Positions 54,479-62,907 of a DNA stretch of 64,000 nucleotides are shown piece by piece. The stretch covers positions 6,931-70,930 of the forward strand of contig NZ_LMTZ01000106.1 of assembly GCF_001456025.1 (NCBI RefSeq), given 5' to 3'. This DNA is from Mastigocoleus testarum BC008. Lineage in GTDB: Bacteria; Cyanobacteriota; Cyanobacteriia; Cyanobacteriales; Nostocaceae. Numbering within the stretch: the stretch's first letter is position 1; each line of letters opens with the position of its first letter. Both the position numbers and the translations under genes were made by a program. The notes under the pieces are model-generated. The model was given only the letters and a program-made list of their open reading frames with translations, was not told where the DNA came from and did not search any database.

Positions 54479-55384
54479 TAAAATTTTCCTTCAGTTTTGT
54501 GGTGTAAATGTTGGAAGTTTGATTAACTCTCTTTTTCCCAATCTTCAAAACTAATTGGATTATGCTAATTAATTTTTGTTTTTAGATTCCCTGGTAATCC
54601 CGAGAGTCGAGGGTCGAATTATTTTTGCAAATATGAGATTTATTACAATATTAAATTTCTAGATAGGTATATCACCTCCTTAATTAATTAAGCTAAATAC
54701 TTTAATGTTTATCCCATAATTGAGTTGCAAAAAATTACTTATAATTCATAGCATCTAATATTTATGTGGAGTTATTATTGATGATGTAATTTACATTTTT
54801 GCAATCTGCGATAAATACATGTTTATGGGGCGTTTAACCGCAAATCTTAACCTTACAAGAATGAGATAAACTAAAGATATATATGGTATTAATTCTGTAT
54901 AAGATAGCTTTTTAGTCAAAAAATATATTTTAATTATTCTTTTGGTAATAAATGCAACTATTAAGGAGAAAAAGTAGAATTTTCGGGTTAAAGTTTGTAG
55001 CCCCACATATACATTATGCAATCAAGATGCAAATATAAATTCATAATTGAGCACCGTTATGAATTTACTCAAAAACCAAAGTAAAAAGTGTCAAAAAATA
55101 CATGTCCAGTTATTAGTATTACAAATCTCCCCTGCTGAGGAGTTACATAAAGAATTTAACCTCTGTAACTAAAAGATTACTTCAGTAAGAATATGGAATT
55201 ATTAGTTAACTAAATCGAAAAATAATTAGTATTAATACTTAAGTAAACATATAGGCTTATATACCCCTATGTAGATAACACCTATCTTATTGGACCCAAA
55301 AAGGCATATTCAATAATTTTGAGATAATTATTTCCCATTTACATTGAGCGATCTACCAGTAAAAATACCAAGCCCTCCAAGAAT
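54479..55384. other. Divergent intergenic stretch upstream of the pilin gene and sensor kinase
   Basis: There is no credible gene. On the minus strand AAGGAGGTGATA (54681-54670) matches 11 bases of the complement of the 16S rRNA 3' end, yet no start codon follows at a useful distance. A short GAGAGTCGAGGG run near 54601-54613 has no obvious meaning. Promoters of both flanking genes must lie here. Confidence 0.5.
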
Positions 55385-56830
55385 ATGTTCCAAGCAACTC
55401 GGCGTCGTCTAGCACTTTGGTATACAGCTATTACAGCAGTACTTTTATTACTTTTTGCAAGTGGTGTTTATTTGTACGTTCGCTCGACCTTAGTAGAGCG
55501 AATCGATGACACTTTAAATCATGTAGTCGAAGTAGTAGAGCGATCGCTAGTTATAGAATCAGTAAGTCTAGGCAACAGTAAATACAATCAATTGCGTGTT
55601 AACCCTGAAGCCAGCTTTCGCAATAATGCTGATTCAGTGGAAGACGACCGCATCGATTTGGAGTGGTTTAGTCCTAATGGTAAATTACTTTGGTCTACTT
55701 TCTCAGAACCTTTAGATATTCCAATTCATGCTAATCGTGATGGTGAAACTGTCCGGGTAATTAGACCCAATAGTAGTTCAGATTGCAGTGATATTTCAGT
55801 AGACTGTAATTACAATATTTTACTTCGACAAGTAACTGAAAGAGTAGAAATAGGAAGACAAGTTTTAGGTTATTTACGTGTTAGTCATCCTTGGTTTGAA
55901 GTAACGAAACCCAGTCATCAACTAATATTTGATTTGGCTGGAGGTAGTGCTTTGATGTTACTTTCTGTTGCTGCTAGTGGTTGGTTTTTGGCTGGAAAAG
56001 CAATGGAGCCTGTGGGAGAATCATATCAACGTCTCAAGCAGTTTACTGCTGATGCTTCCCACGAATTAAGAAGTCCGATTGCTCTAATTCAAACTAATGT
56101 TCAAGTTGCACTTACAGATCTAGATTTAACAGAATCAGATAACTTGGTAGATCGAAATTATCGCCAACAATTAAAAGTTATCGAAAGACTGACAAAAAGG
56201 CTGGGAAAATTAGTTAACGATTTGTTATTTCTTGCGAGACAAGATAGCGGTATCAATAAAAATACTTTTTCTTTCTGTCCCTTGGATGTATTATTAATTG
56301 AATTAGTTGAAGAACAACAACTATTAGCAGCAGAAAAAAATATTTCTTTGACTTTGGAGTTGATAGAACCTCCCATTAGCGAAAGTGATTTTGAATTACC
56401 GGATGACTGGTTCTCTTTGAGGGCTAATTGGGAACAACTAGTACGGCTATTTACTAATTTAATTAGCAATGCTTTGCAATATACTGATAGTACAGGAAAA
56501 GTCCAAGTAGAGCTAATGCGTCTAGAATCGAACCATCGAGTATCTGGATTGCGCGATCGTTATCCTCAATTGGAAGTGAAAGTCAGTGATAATGGAGTAG
56601 GTATTCCTCCAGAGGCTTTACCCAGGTTATTTAATCGTTTTTATCGGGTAGATCCAGCACGCGTTCATCACTCGAGTAATAAACATATTGGAGCTGATAC
56701 AGGTTCGGGATTAGGATTAGCGATCGCCCAAGCGATTGTGGAGTATCATCACGGTCAAATTCAAGTTGAAAGTACTCTGAATCAGGGTACAACCTTTACT
56801 GTTTATTTACCGATAATTCCCGAATCTTGA
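55385..56830 (+). CDS. Membrane sensor histidine kinase (RppB/NrsS-like layout)
   Basis: The 481-residue protein has a membrane segment at about 12-32, an extracytoplasmic sensor of about 150 residues with Cys134 and Cys141, a second membrane segment at about 183-203, and HisKA with His226 in FTADASHELRSPIALIQTNV. The ATPase domain has LVRLFTNLISNALQYT (N box), DNGVGIPPEAL (G1) and GSGLGLAIAQAIVEYH (G2). The layout recalls the nickel/redox sensors RppB/NrsS of Synechocystis, which are paired with a regulator gene. Here no regulator is adjacent, so it is an orphan. No Met/His metal motif stands out. Confidence 0.92.
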   Translation: MFQATRRRLALWYTAITAVLLLLFASGVYLYVRSTLVERIDDTLNHVVEVVERSLVIESVSLGNSKYNQLRVNPEASFRNNADSVEDDRIDLEWFSPNGKLLWSTFSEPLDIPIHANRDGETVRVIRPNSSSDCSDISVDCNYNILLRQVTERVEIGRQVLGYLRVSHPWFEVTKPSHQLIFDLAGGSALMLLSVAASGWFLAGKAMEPVGESYQRLKQFTADASHELRSPIALIQTNVQVALTDLDLTESDNLVDRNYRQQLKVIERLTKRLGKLVNDLLFLARQDSGINKNTFSFCPLDVLLIELVEEQQLLAAEKNISLTLELIEPPISESDFELPDDWFSLRANWEQLVRLFTNLISNALQYTDSTGKVQVELMRLESNHRVSGLRDRYPQLEVKVSDNGVGIPPEALPRLFNRFYRVDPARVHHSSNKHIGADTGSGLGLAIAQAIVEYHHGQIQVESTLNQGTTFTVYLPIIPES

Positions 56831-57418
56831 TTTTTAAGTGTTTAGCTTGCTCGGTGTAAGCCCCACGTCCTACCTGTACTGAGGTGTAGGATATACTAAA
56901 TCTCAAAATTAAAGTAGGTTGGGTTGACGAAAATGCTTAACGGTAACCGTATTGGGATATAACCTCCCAACCGGAATGGCACTAAGAAAAGTTGTTCGCC
57001 GCTAGGCGCGGGGTGAAAGCCTTGCTATTCGGGAAGAGGGGGTAGAGAGGGGAGAGAGGGGAGTTTAATTAATGAGGATTGTTGCACAAAACTGAATGGC
57101 ACGCTTCCCACACCTCCCACACTCCCCACACCTCCCACACCCCTCATCAGTTCAAGGTTTGAGTCTTAACGAGCGTGCCATTCCCTCCTAACAGTTAATT
57201 AACCCAGGGAAGAGCAGAATGAAATATAGCGCTACAGTTTTAGGTTAGGACATTTATTGTTTCCTGTTCCCGCTTCCCTTTTAGGAAAAATATAATATCC
57301 TAACCTACACGCTTACCGATCAAATTTGCGTTGTGAAAAAATTAAGGTACGTCATTACCTTCGGTTTTACTGTGGGCTAGTGAAACTTGCGCTTAAGAAT
57401 GTATAAACTTTGATCTGG
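56831..57418. repeat. Repeat-rich intergenic stretch with nested inverted repeats
   Basis: There is no gene. GGAATGGCAC (56973-56982) is inverted to GTGCCATTCC (57175-57184), and AATGGCACGCT (57095-57105) is inverted to AGCGTGCCATT (57172-57182). Between the inner arms lies a C/A-rich tandem array (TCCCACAC units) at about 57106-57143. A GC-rich fragment (ttcgccgctaggcgcggggt) lies at 56996-57015. This looks like a small mobile or dispersed repeat into which STRR units have grown. Confidence 0.65.
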
Positions 57419-58987
57419 TTAAGAAGTAACTTGCGTACTGAAATTCTGAGTCCAATAGTCTCTATAGTTGACATTACCAGTGTCATTTTCTAAGTAGTAG
57501 TAACCAATACCTATTTCTTCGTAATACGGATTAAGGATATTTCGACGATGTCCGGGACTATTCATCCAGGCTGCAACAACAGCTTCAGGTGTAGAATATC
57601 CTGCAGCAATGTTTTCTCCAATGTAGGGATATAGATAGCCTTGTGCTTCTGCTCGTTCAACAGCAGAAGAACCGTCGGGACTTTTATGACTAAAAAAGTC
57701 ATTAATAGCCATATCCAAACTATGATTTTGAGAAATTTGACTCAATTCTGTACCCAAAACTAATGGCTCTAAGGCAAATTTAGTACGTTCCTGATTTGTT
57801 AGTCTTAAAACTTCTTGGATAAATTCGTCATTACTACCAGTGGGTATTGGAGTCTGTGGAATAGGAGTTTCTGACGCAGTAGGTTCCGATCTATTGGGTG
57901 TTGCAGATAAGCTCAAATTGTAATTTGTAGAGCCACCTTCAGGCTCGAAATAGACCTCTATATAAAAAGTACCAGCACCTAAATGATCAATGATGAGTGA
58001 TTCTCCCATTGTTCCTGGATTGTTCACACCAGCAACAATTTCACCACTAGTATTACGCAAATTTACACCTGCATTATGTTTTAAACCGTTAAGTGTCAGA
58101 TTGAACTCATTACTTGCTTCTTCTAAGGTGAATTTATAGATATCTTTCCTATCATTACTACTAACAGCCTCTCTCCATGTAACTGAATTGTGACCGAGTA
58201 AAATATGGCGAGAAGTATCGATAGTGTCTCCTGCAGAATCCTCGAAAATGTGGTTACTTGCCATACGACCTTCAGTCAAACCATCGGTGATAAAGTGTTC
58301 GTAGGCCATTTGATAGTTTAAGTTATCTCTTCCAAGGTCAGAATTGAAACCTAAATAACGTTTCACATCAAATGATTCCGATGAAGCTCGACCTTCACTC
58401 AAACCATAAATCCGAAAGTGTTCTAAAAGTTGCTGGTTAGTAAGACTTGCATTTGCTAAGTCTGGGTTATTATGGCGGTAAAAATTAGGGTCAAATGCAA
58501 CTGAAAATCTACGTCCTTCATCCAAGCCATAAATCACAAAATGTTGTAGTAACGCTGATTTATCCTTACCAAACTCTGTTAATAAATCCGGATTATTGGC
58601 TAAATAGTAATTAACATCAAAAAACTGAGAAAATCTCCGTCCTTCTGCAACACCATAATTTTGCAGATGCTGAAATAATTGTTCATTACTAAAAAAAGTT
58701 AAATCAGTATTATTTTGGCGATAAAAATTCAAATCCCATAATTCAGAAAATTGACGCCCTTCTGAAATTCCGTAGTTTTGCAAATGTTCAAAAGCATCTT
58801 TATTGCTAAAGTGACTCAAGTCACTGTTGTTAGCTCGATAAAAGTCTAAATTTACTAAGAGGGAAAAGGATAAATCTGCTTCTAAACCATGGTTTTGAAA
58901 GTGAGACCATAGGTCATTATCACTCAAACTTTCTAAGCTTGGGTTAGCAGAGCGATAAAAGCTCGCATCAAAAATATTGACAGGCAT
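57419..58987 (-). CDS. CAP-domain (SCP/PR-1) protein with N-terminal repeats and PPC-like domain
   Basis: The 522-residue protein has six ~40-residue repeats at about 4-245 (pattern FYRxNNxDL ... HLQNYGxxEGR), a pre-peptidase C-terminal-like beta domain at about 262-360 (KDIYKFTLEEASNEFNLTL, GTFYIEVYFEPEGGSTNYNL), a Pro/Thr linker, and a CAP domain at about 390-520. The CAP signatures are NHSLDMAINDFFSHKSPDG, GENIAAGY and WMNSPGHRRNILNPYYEEIG. There is no signal peptide at MPVNIFDASFYRS, so export, if it happens, would be by a non-Sec route such as type I. A surface or extracellular role is inferred. Confidence 0.87.
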   Translation of the reverse strand: MPVNIFDASFYRSANPSLESLSDNDLWSHFQNHGLEADLSFSLLVNLDFYRANNSDLSHFSNKDAFEHLQNYGISEGRQFSELWDLNFYRQNNTDLTFFSNEQLFQHLQNYGVAEGRRFSQFFDVNYYLANNPDLLTEFGKDKSALLQHFVIYGLDEGRRFSVAFDPNFYRHNNPDLANASLTNQQLLEHFRIYGLSEGRASSESFDVKRYLGFNSDLGRDNLNYQMAYEHFITDGLTEGRMASNHIFEDSAGDTIDTSRHILLGHNSVTWREAVSSNDRKDIYKFTLEEASNEFNLTLNGLKHNAGVNLRNTSGEIVAGVNNPGTMGESLIIDHLGAGTFYIEVYFEPEGGSTNYNLSLSATPNRSEPTASETPIPQTPIPTGSNDEFIQEVLRLTNQERTKFALEPLVLGTELSQISQNHSLDMAINDFFSHKSPDGSSAVERAEAQGYLYPYIGENIAAGYSTPEAVVAAWMNSPGHRRNILNPYYEEIGIGYYYLENDTGNVNYRDYWTQNFSTQVTS

Positions 58988-59376
58988 AGGTTAATAGGGA
59001 ACACAAATTACTGAGTATTTTCTAGGTAGAGCACAGCCTATGCCACGTGGCTGAAATTAAAAAGTTATTTTCCTTGGAAATCGAAATTAAATTATAGTTT
59101 ATATTTTTTTAATCGTCATTATAAGAAAGTGTTATTAAATTAATTTCTACATAATTATGTAATGGTAATTACTTAAACGTCCACATCAAATTAAGATTTA
59201 TCCAAGAGTTATCATTAAATTAACTTTTTTGAATTTCACCAAAAATATTTAATATTCATAATTAACAATAGATGAATGTAGTGATTTTCTTGTATCAAGT
59301 AATGCATTTATAGAAATAGAGACGCAGTAACACGTCTCTAGAATTAGCAAGTAGTTAAATTCAGAAAAGCTTTCGA
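58988..59376. other. Intergenic stretch between TPR and CAP genes
   Basis: There is no gene. It is AT-rich, with the hairpin at 59317-59340 downstream of the TPR gene; the rest would contain the CAP gene promoter. Confidence 0.5.
59317..59340 (-). terminator. Hairpin downstream of the TPR gene
   Basis: TAGAGACG and CGTCTCTA form a perfect 8-bp stem with an 8-base loop, 37 bases beyond the TPR stop codon. On the minus strand UUUCU follows, so a moderate terminator is plausible. GAGACG...CGTCTC hairpins are common in these genomes. Confidence 0.6.
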
Positions 59377-60516
59377 TCAGCGTTTGCTGATACGGGTAAT
59401 TTTGTCGAGTAACAATAACTCTTCTCTGCTATCTTCCAAGGTTTTTGCAAGTAAAATAGCTCTTTCGTAAAAATTACGAGCTGTAGAATATTGACCCATT
59501 TGCTCGTACAATTTGGCGTAAGATTCAAATGATTTCAACTCTTCCCGAATATTGTTGAGTTTCTTCGCTATACTCAAACGTCTTTCAAGCAATTCAAAAG
59601 CCCGGTCATAACGCTTCACGGAACTATGAGCAGTTATTAGCCCATCCATCGCACGTAATTCATTTGAGCGGTCGCTGATAGTTTTTGCAATCCGTAGTGC
59701 TGCACCGTAAGTAGCAATGGTCTGTTGATAATTATCGACTAAGAGGTAAGCATCCCCTAAATGATTGAGAGTATTTGCTTCTCCGAGGGAGTCCCTAGCT
59801 TGACGGCGAAAGTTTAATGCATTTTCATAAAGCTCCATGGCTTGGTTATGATTTCCCAAACGAAAATTTGCTAAACCTACATTGCTTAAAGAAAGTCCTT
59901 GACCTTCAAGACTTTCAATCTCACGAGCAATGTTGAGGGCTTCTATAAAAGTTTGAAGTGCGGGATTAAAATCGCCTTTTTGCATCAATAAAGTACCGAT
60001 GTTATTTAATGCAAAAATTTGAGAGCGAAAGTCTTTGAGATCGCGAGCGATCGCTAAACGCCGGCGAATAGCATTTTCGGCTTGTTTAGAACGACCTAAT
60101 TTTACATAGCTTTTACCCAATAAATCGTAAACTAAACCTTGAGCCTTTATGTCTCCAGTGAAATGATAAATTTCTAAAGCCTGTAATAGTAAATTTACTG
60201 CTGAGTCTGTTTTTCCTTGTTTTAATTCCCGTCGAGCTAAACTTACCTGTCGATCAGCTTCCTCGCGTAATTGAGATGAATTTTTTACATAGGATGAACC
60301 ATGAAGTTGTTCTGTTACTTCAACTGCATTCACTGTCACAGGAACAAAAAAAATACTCACAAGCAAAATCTTGCAGGTCAATAATATGATGTTTTCGATT
60401 TTTATTTGACCTCTACTTTTTTGACCTTTACGGGGTGATTCTTGAAATTTATTATTCTCCCCAGCACAAGAAAAGAGATATTCCCAAAATAGATGTTTGA
60501 AAAATAAGTTTTTCAT
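59377..60516 (-). CDS. Exported or membrane-anchored TPR protein
   Basis: The protein from MKNLFFKHLFWEYLFS (60516) has a hydrophobic segment at about residues 43-62 (IILLTCKILLVSIFFVPVTV) and then about seven tetratricopeptide repeats, each with the pattern of paired helices (ALNNIGTLLMQKGDFNPALQ, SLSNVGLANFRLGNHNQAME, TLNHLGDAYLLVDNYQQTIA). It is a scaffold type with no enzyme domain; the repeats probably face the periplasm. The charged head before the membrane segment is long for a signal peptide, so an anchor is likelier. It lies downstream of a sigma-like gene on the same strand. Confidence 0.82.
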   Translation of the reverse strand: MKNLFFKHLFWEYLFSCAGENNKFQESPRKGQKSRGQIKIENIILLTCKILLVSIFFVPVTVNAVEVTEQLHGSSYVKNSSQLREEADRQVSLARRELKQGKTDSAVNLLLQALEIYHFTGDIKAQGLVYDLLGKSYVKLGRSKQAENAIRRRLAIARDLKDFRSQIFALNNIGTLLMQKGDFNPALQTFIEALNIAREIESLEGQGLSLSNVGLANFRLGNHNQAMELYENALNFRRQARDSLGEANTLNHLGDAYLLVDNYQQTIATYGAALRIAKTISDRSNELRAMDGLITAHSSVKRYDRAFELLERRLSIAKKLNNIREELKSFESYAKLYEQMGQYSTARNFYERAILLAKTLEDSREELLLLDKITRISKR

Positions 60517-60673
60517 AAAATATTCCCACAATAATGCAGGTTTGAATAATTTAAAAAAGTATTAAAAAAGTAATCGGAAAAAAGTAGTTAAAAGGAAGTA
60601 ATTAAAAGAAAGTTATTAAAAAAATATTGAAAAACAAAATTGATTAAGTTCCACTGTTATTTGCCACTAGATT

Positions 60674-61291
60674 TTAAGTTTCGCTCAGGTAGATGTTGCG
60701 AATATCTAATGGTAATTTTTCTTCCAATAAAGAGTATCCTTCTCTAAGTAAATTATTTACTTCTGGTGGGGAAATTTCTTCTCCTTCTGCTTGCAAATAA
60801 GCAGCAATTCTAGTCTCGCTCCAGTGGAAAGTTTGTGCCATCAGTAAAATTAATCTAAGTTTGGGCGATAGTTGTTCTAATGCTTGTTCGACATAACACC
60901 AAAGTGGTGGAGAAGTATCTTTAATCGAGTAGTGAATCGCTTCCGTGGGGGGTAATTCTGTTTCATTGATAGAGTAAGCAGTCATATCTATTAGCCAATT
61001 CTGCAAAGTCATACCTTCCTGCTCGGGTTTAGAAACATTTAAGTCCAAACCGCCCAACTGGTAATAAATATTCCGCCAGGTCAAAGCAAACAAGTAATCT
61101 GCTTGCACTGGAGAACGTGCCGAATGTCGAATTAATGTATAGACTATAGGGCTATAGCGGCAAAAAATCGCAGTAAAGTATTTACCAGCATCCGGATGAG
61201 CAACAAACAGATTTAACAGTTCCAAATCACTGTGATGGAATAATGATTTCACTAATGGATGATTGGCTTCAGAAAAACTTGGTATTTGCAC
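60674..61291 (-). CDS. Sigma-70-like protein (ECF-type layout)
   Basis: The 205-residue protein has an N-terminal helical part (HSDLELLNLFVAHPDAGKYF... YSPIVYTLIRHSA) that recalls sigma region 2. Its C-terminal part, VEQALEQLSPKLRLILLMAQ then HWSETRIAAYLQAEGEEISP, reads as a sigma region 4 helix-turn-helix. The two are linked by an extended stretch. The match is weak in region 2, so it might be a sigma-like regulator without full sigma activity. The following TPR gene is 157 bases downstream and might be a target. No anti-sigma gene is evident. An A-rich imperfect tandem repeat lies at about 60550-60640. Confidence 0.65.
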   Translation of the reverse strand: MQIPSFSEANHPLVKSLFHHSDLELLNLFVAHPDAGKYFTAIFCRYSPIVYTLIRHSARSPVQADYLFALTWRNIYYQLGGLDLNVSKPEQEGMTLQNWLIDMTAYSINETELPPTEAIHYSIKDTSPPLWCYVEQALEQLSPKLRLILLMAQTFHWSETRIAAYLQAEGEEISPPEVNNLLREGYSLLEEKLPLDIRNIYLSET

Positions 61292-61491
61292 GATCCTAGT
61301 TCGAATATATTGGTAATATAAGGGTAGTGGCTTATTTATGTTAGATGGTAAAGTATCTTGCTTAGCATTAACAGCTCGTAGTTAACAGCAAGACTTAGCA
61401 GGCAATTGATACACTATAGAATACAGACTTAAATTTAAGTCGAAATTTGCAAAACGAAAAGTAGCTCCGTTATACAATTTTTAATGTTTTC

Positions 61492-62082
61492 ATGTTTATA
61501 GCAGCTAGTGTGATATCGTTCCTGCTTCAGCCATTTACTATAGGTTCCTTTTTACCTTCTTTACCATTAGATAGTCTTTTCTCCACTCAGGGGATAATGG
61601 TCATGTTACTGGCAGCATATGCCGGTGCAATGTGGATGTTTCTCACCAGCGCTCCAAAGGTGCACACGGTGATGGTATCGGATTTAGAAATAGCCCGACA
61701 GTTGTATGAAGGTTTACTGGATTTACCTGCGGCGGAAGTACCTTTACATTATTACTACAATTACGAACAAACCATTGGTGCGACTGGAATAGATCCGCTT
61801 TATTTGGGAAGTACTCCCACATACAATCGCACAAATAATGCTGCAGAAGGACTGTGGTATCAGCTGAAGAAAAACACTCAGCTACATGTGATTACGGGAG
61901 CCAGTTTGGGTAACAAAAATCAGCAGCGTCACGTTTGTTTCGACCGCGAATGCTTAGAAATGATTTTATTGCGGGTGGAAATGCGGGGTTTGAAGTTTAA
62001 GATTCGCAGCCGCAAGCCTTTAAATTTTTTAGTAAAAGACTATGAAAGGCGTGTTATTGAGATGGCTGAAATGGCAAATTAA
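61492..62082 (+). CDS. VOC (glyoxalase-like) protein with N-terminal membrane segments
   Basis: The 196-residue protein has two hydrophobic segments at about 1-17 and 33-52. It then has a VOC-type start, VHTVMVSDLEIARQLYEGLL, and later DPLYLGSTPTYNRTNNAAEG and a C-terminal RVEMRGLKFKIRSRKPLNFL. This is a cyanobacterial group usually annotated as glyoxalase-like; I see no clear set of metal ligands, so activity is doubtful. It is divergent from the sigma-like gene. A GGTGGG-TTTTT-CCCACC hairpin follows 13 bases after the stop codon. Confidence 0.7.
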   Translation: MFIAASVISFLLQPFTIGSFLPSLPLDSLFSTQGIMVMLLAAYAGAMWMFLTSAPKVHTVMVSDLEIARQLYEGLLDLPAAEVPLHYYYNYEQTIGATGIDPLYLGSTPTYNRTNNAAEGLWYQLKKNTQLHVITGASLGNKNQQRHVCFDRECLEMILLRVEMRGLKFKIRSRKPLNFLVKDYERRVIEMAEMAN

Positions 62083-62442
62083 TCTTTGCTATGAAGGTGG
62101 GTTTTTCCCACCATTGCTATTTTCACAAGATAAAAACACTTGGAAAAAATAAATTTTAAGCATCTTTATTGATCGATATCTATCCGGATTTAGGATTTGT
62201 AGTTGATAAAAATTCTGGAAAGTTAGCTTGCAAGTCCAACTTCCTACTAGTGTGGAGGTGTGGGGTGGAATATAACCTTCTCCTAACCTCTCCCAAGGGA
62301 GGAAAGGGCGAGCAAAATAGCTCACTTTCCAAAAAAATTAACCAGTTAAAATTTTGGTACATTCAAATTTTTGTACGCCCATAAATCCAAATACTAAATT
62401 TGAGATATCCTAATTTCTACAATATTTCTGATTTGTTAATAA
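62083..62442. other. Intergenic stretch between convergent VOC and hypothetical genes
   Basis: There is no credible gene. It starts with a strong hairpin at 62096-62112 and has a second short CTCCC/GGGAG stem near 62290-62303. Short open frames here overlap each other on both strands and look random. Confidence 0.5.
62096..62112 (+). terminator. Hairpin after the VOC gene
   Basis: GGTGGG and CCCACC pair perfectly around five T residues, 13 bases after the stop codon. The following bases (ATTGCTATTTTC) are only mildly U-rich, so it is a moderate terminator or an mRNA-stabilising hairpin. Confidence 0.6.
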
Positions 62443-62907
62443 TCAATCCAAAATATCTGTCAATTTCTCTAGTAATTCTTCTGCTAAATTTACTAGATTC
62501 ACTAAATCATATCCATCATTAGCAGTTGAATTGTTTCTTCCTGCTTTCGAATTGTGCAACAAGAAATCTTTGATTGCAAAAATTTGCTCTGCTCTTTTCG
62601 AAAAACTTAAACACCTCTCTAATTCAGAGACTATCTTTGTCAGAGGTTTATCCCCAATTCTTTCCCATAATTTGACAGCAACTGGATCCCCACTTTCTAG
62701 GAAATTCGTAATATGTTCTGTAATATTTTGTTCTTCTTCATCTTCGCTCCATTTTTCCAGCCAGTCTCCATCTAAGTCCTCAACATAAAAATGAGCAGCT
62801 TCAAGACCATATTTAATGATGTCATTCTGTAGTTTTTGGGCTGATTCTACAGCTTGTAAAAAATCTTCTAATCTCTCTTGACAGCCAGTTGGGTTATTTT
62901 TGAGCAT
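62443..62907 (-). CDS. Hypothetical acidic helical protein
   Basis: I do not recognise this 154-residue protein. It is acidic and mostly helical, with LEDFLQAVESAQKLQNDIIK near the start, an acidic patch (WSEDEEEQ), and VNLAEELLEKLTDILD at the end. There is no signal peptide or membrane segment. The start at 62907 (MLKNNPTGCQERLED) has no strong ribosome-binding site. Confidence 0.55.
   Translation of the reverse strand: MLKNNPTGCQERLEDFLQAVESAQKLQNDIIKYGLEAAHFYVEDLDGDWLEKWSEDEEEQNITEHITNFLESGDPVAVKLWERIGDKPLTKIVSELERCLSFSKRAEQIFAIKDFLLHNSKAGRNNSTANDGYDLVNLVNLAEELLEKLTDILD

Noticed and set aside
54791..55021. 76-codon minus-strand frame upstream of the pilin gene
   Set aside because: AT-driven hydrophobic/basic sequence with no ribosome-binding site or family resemblance.
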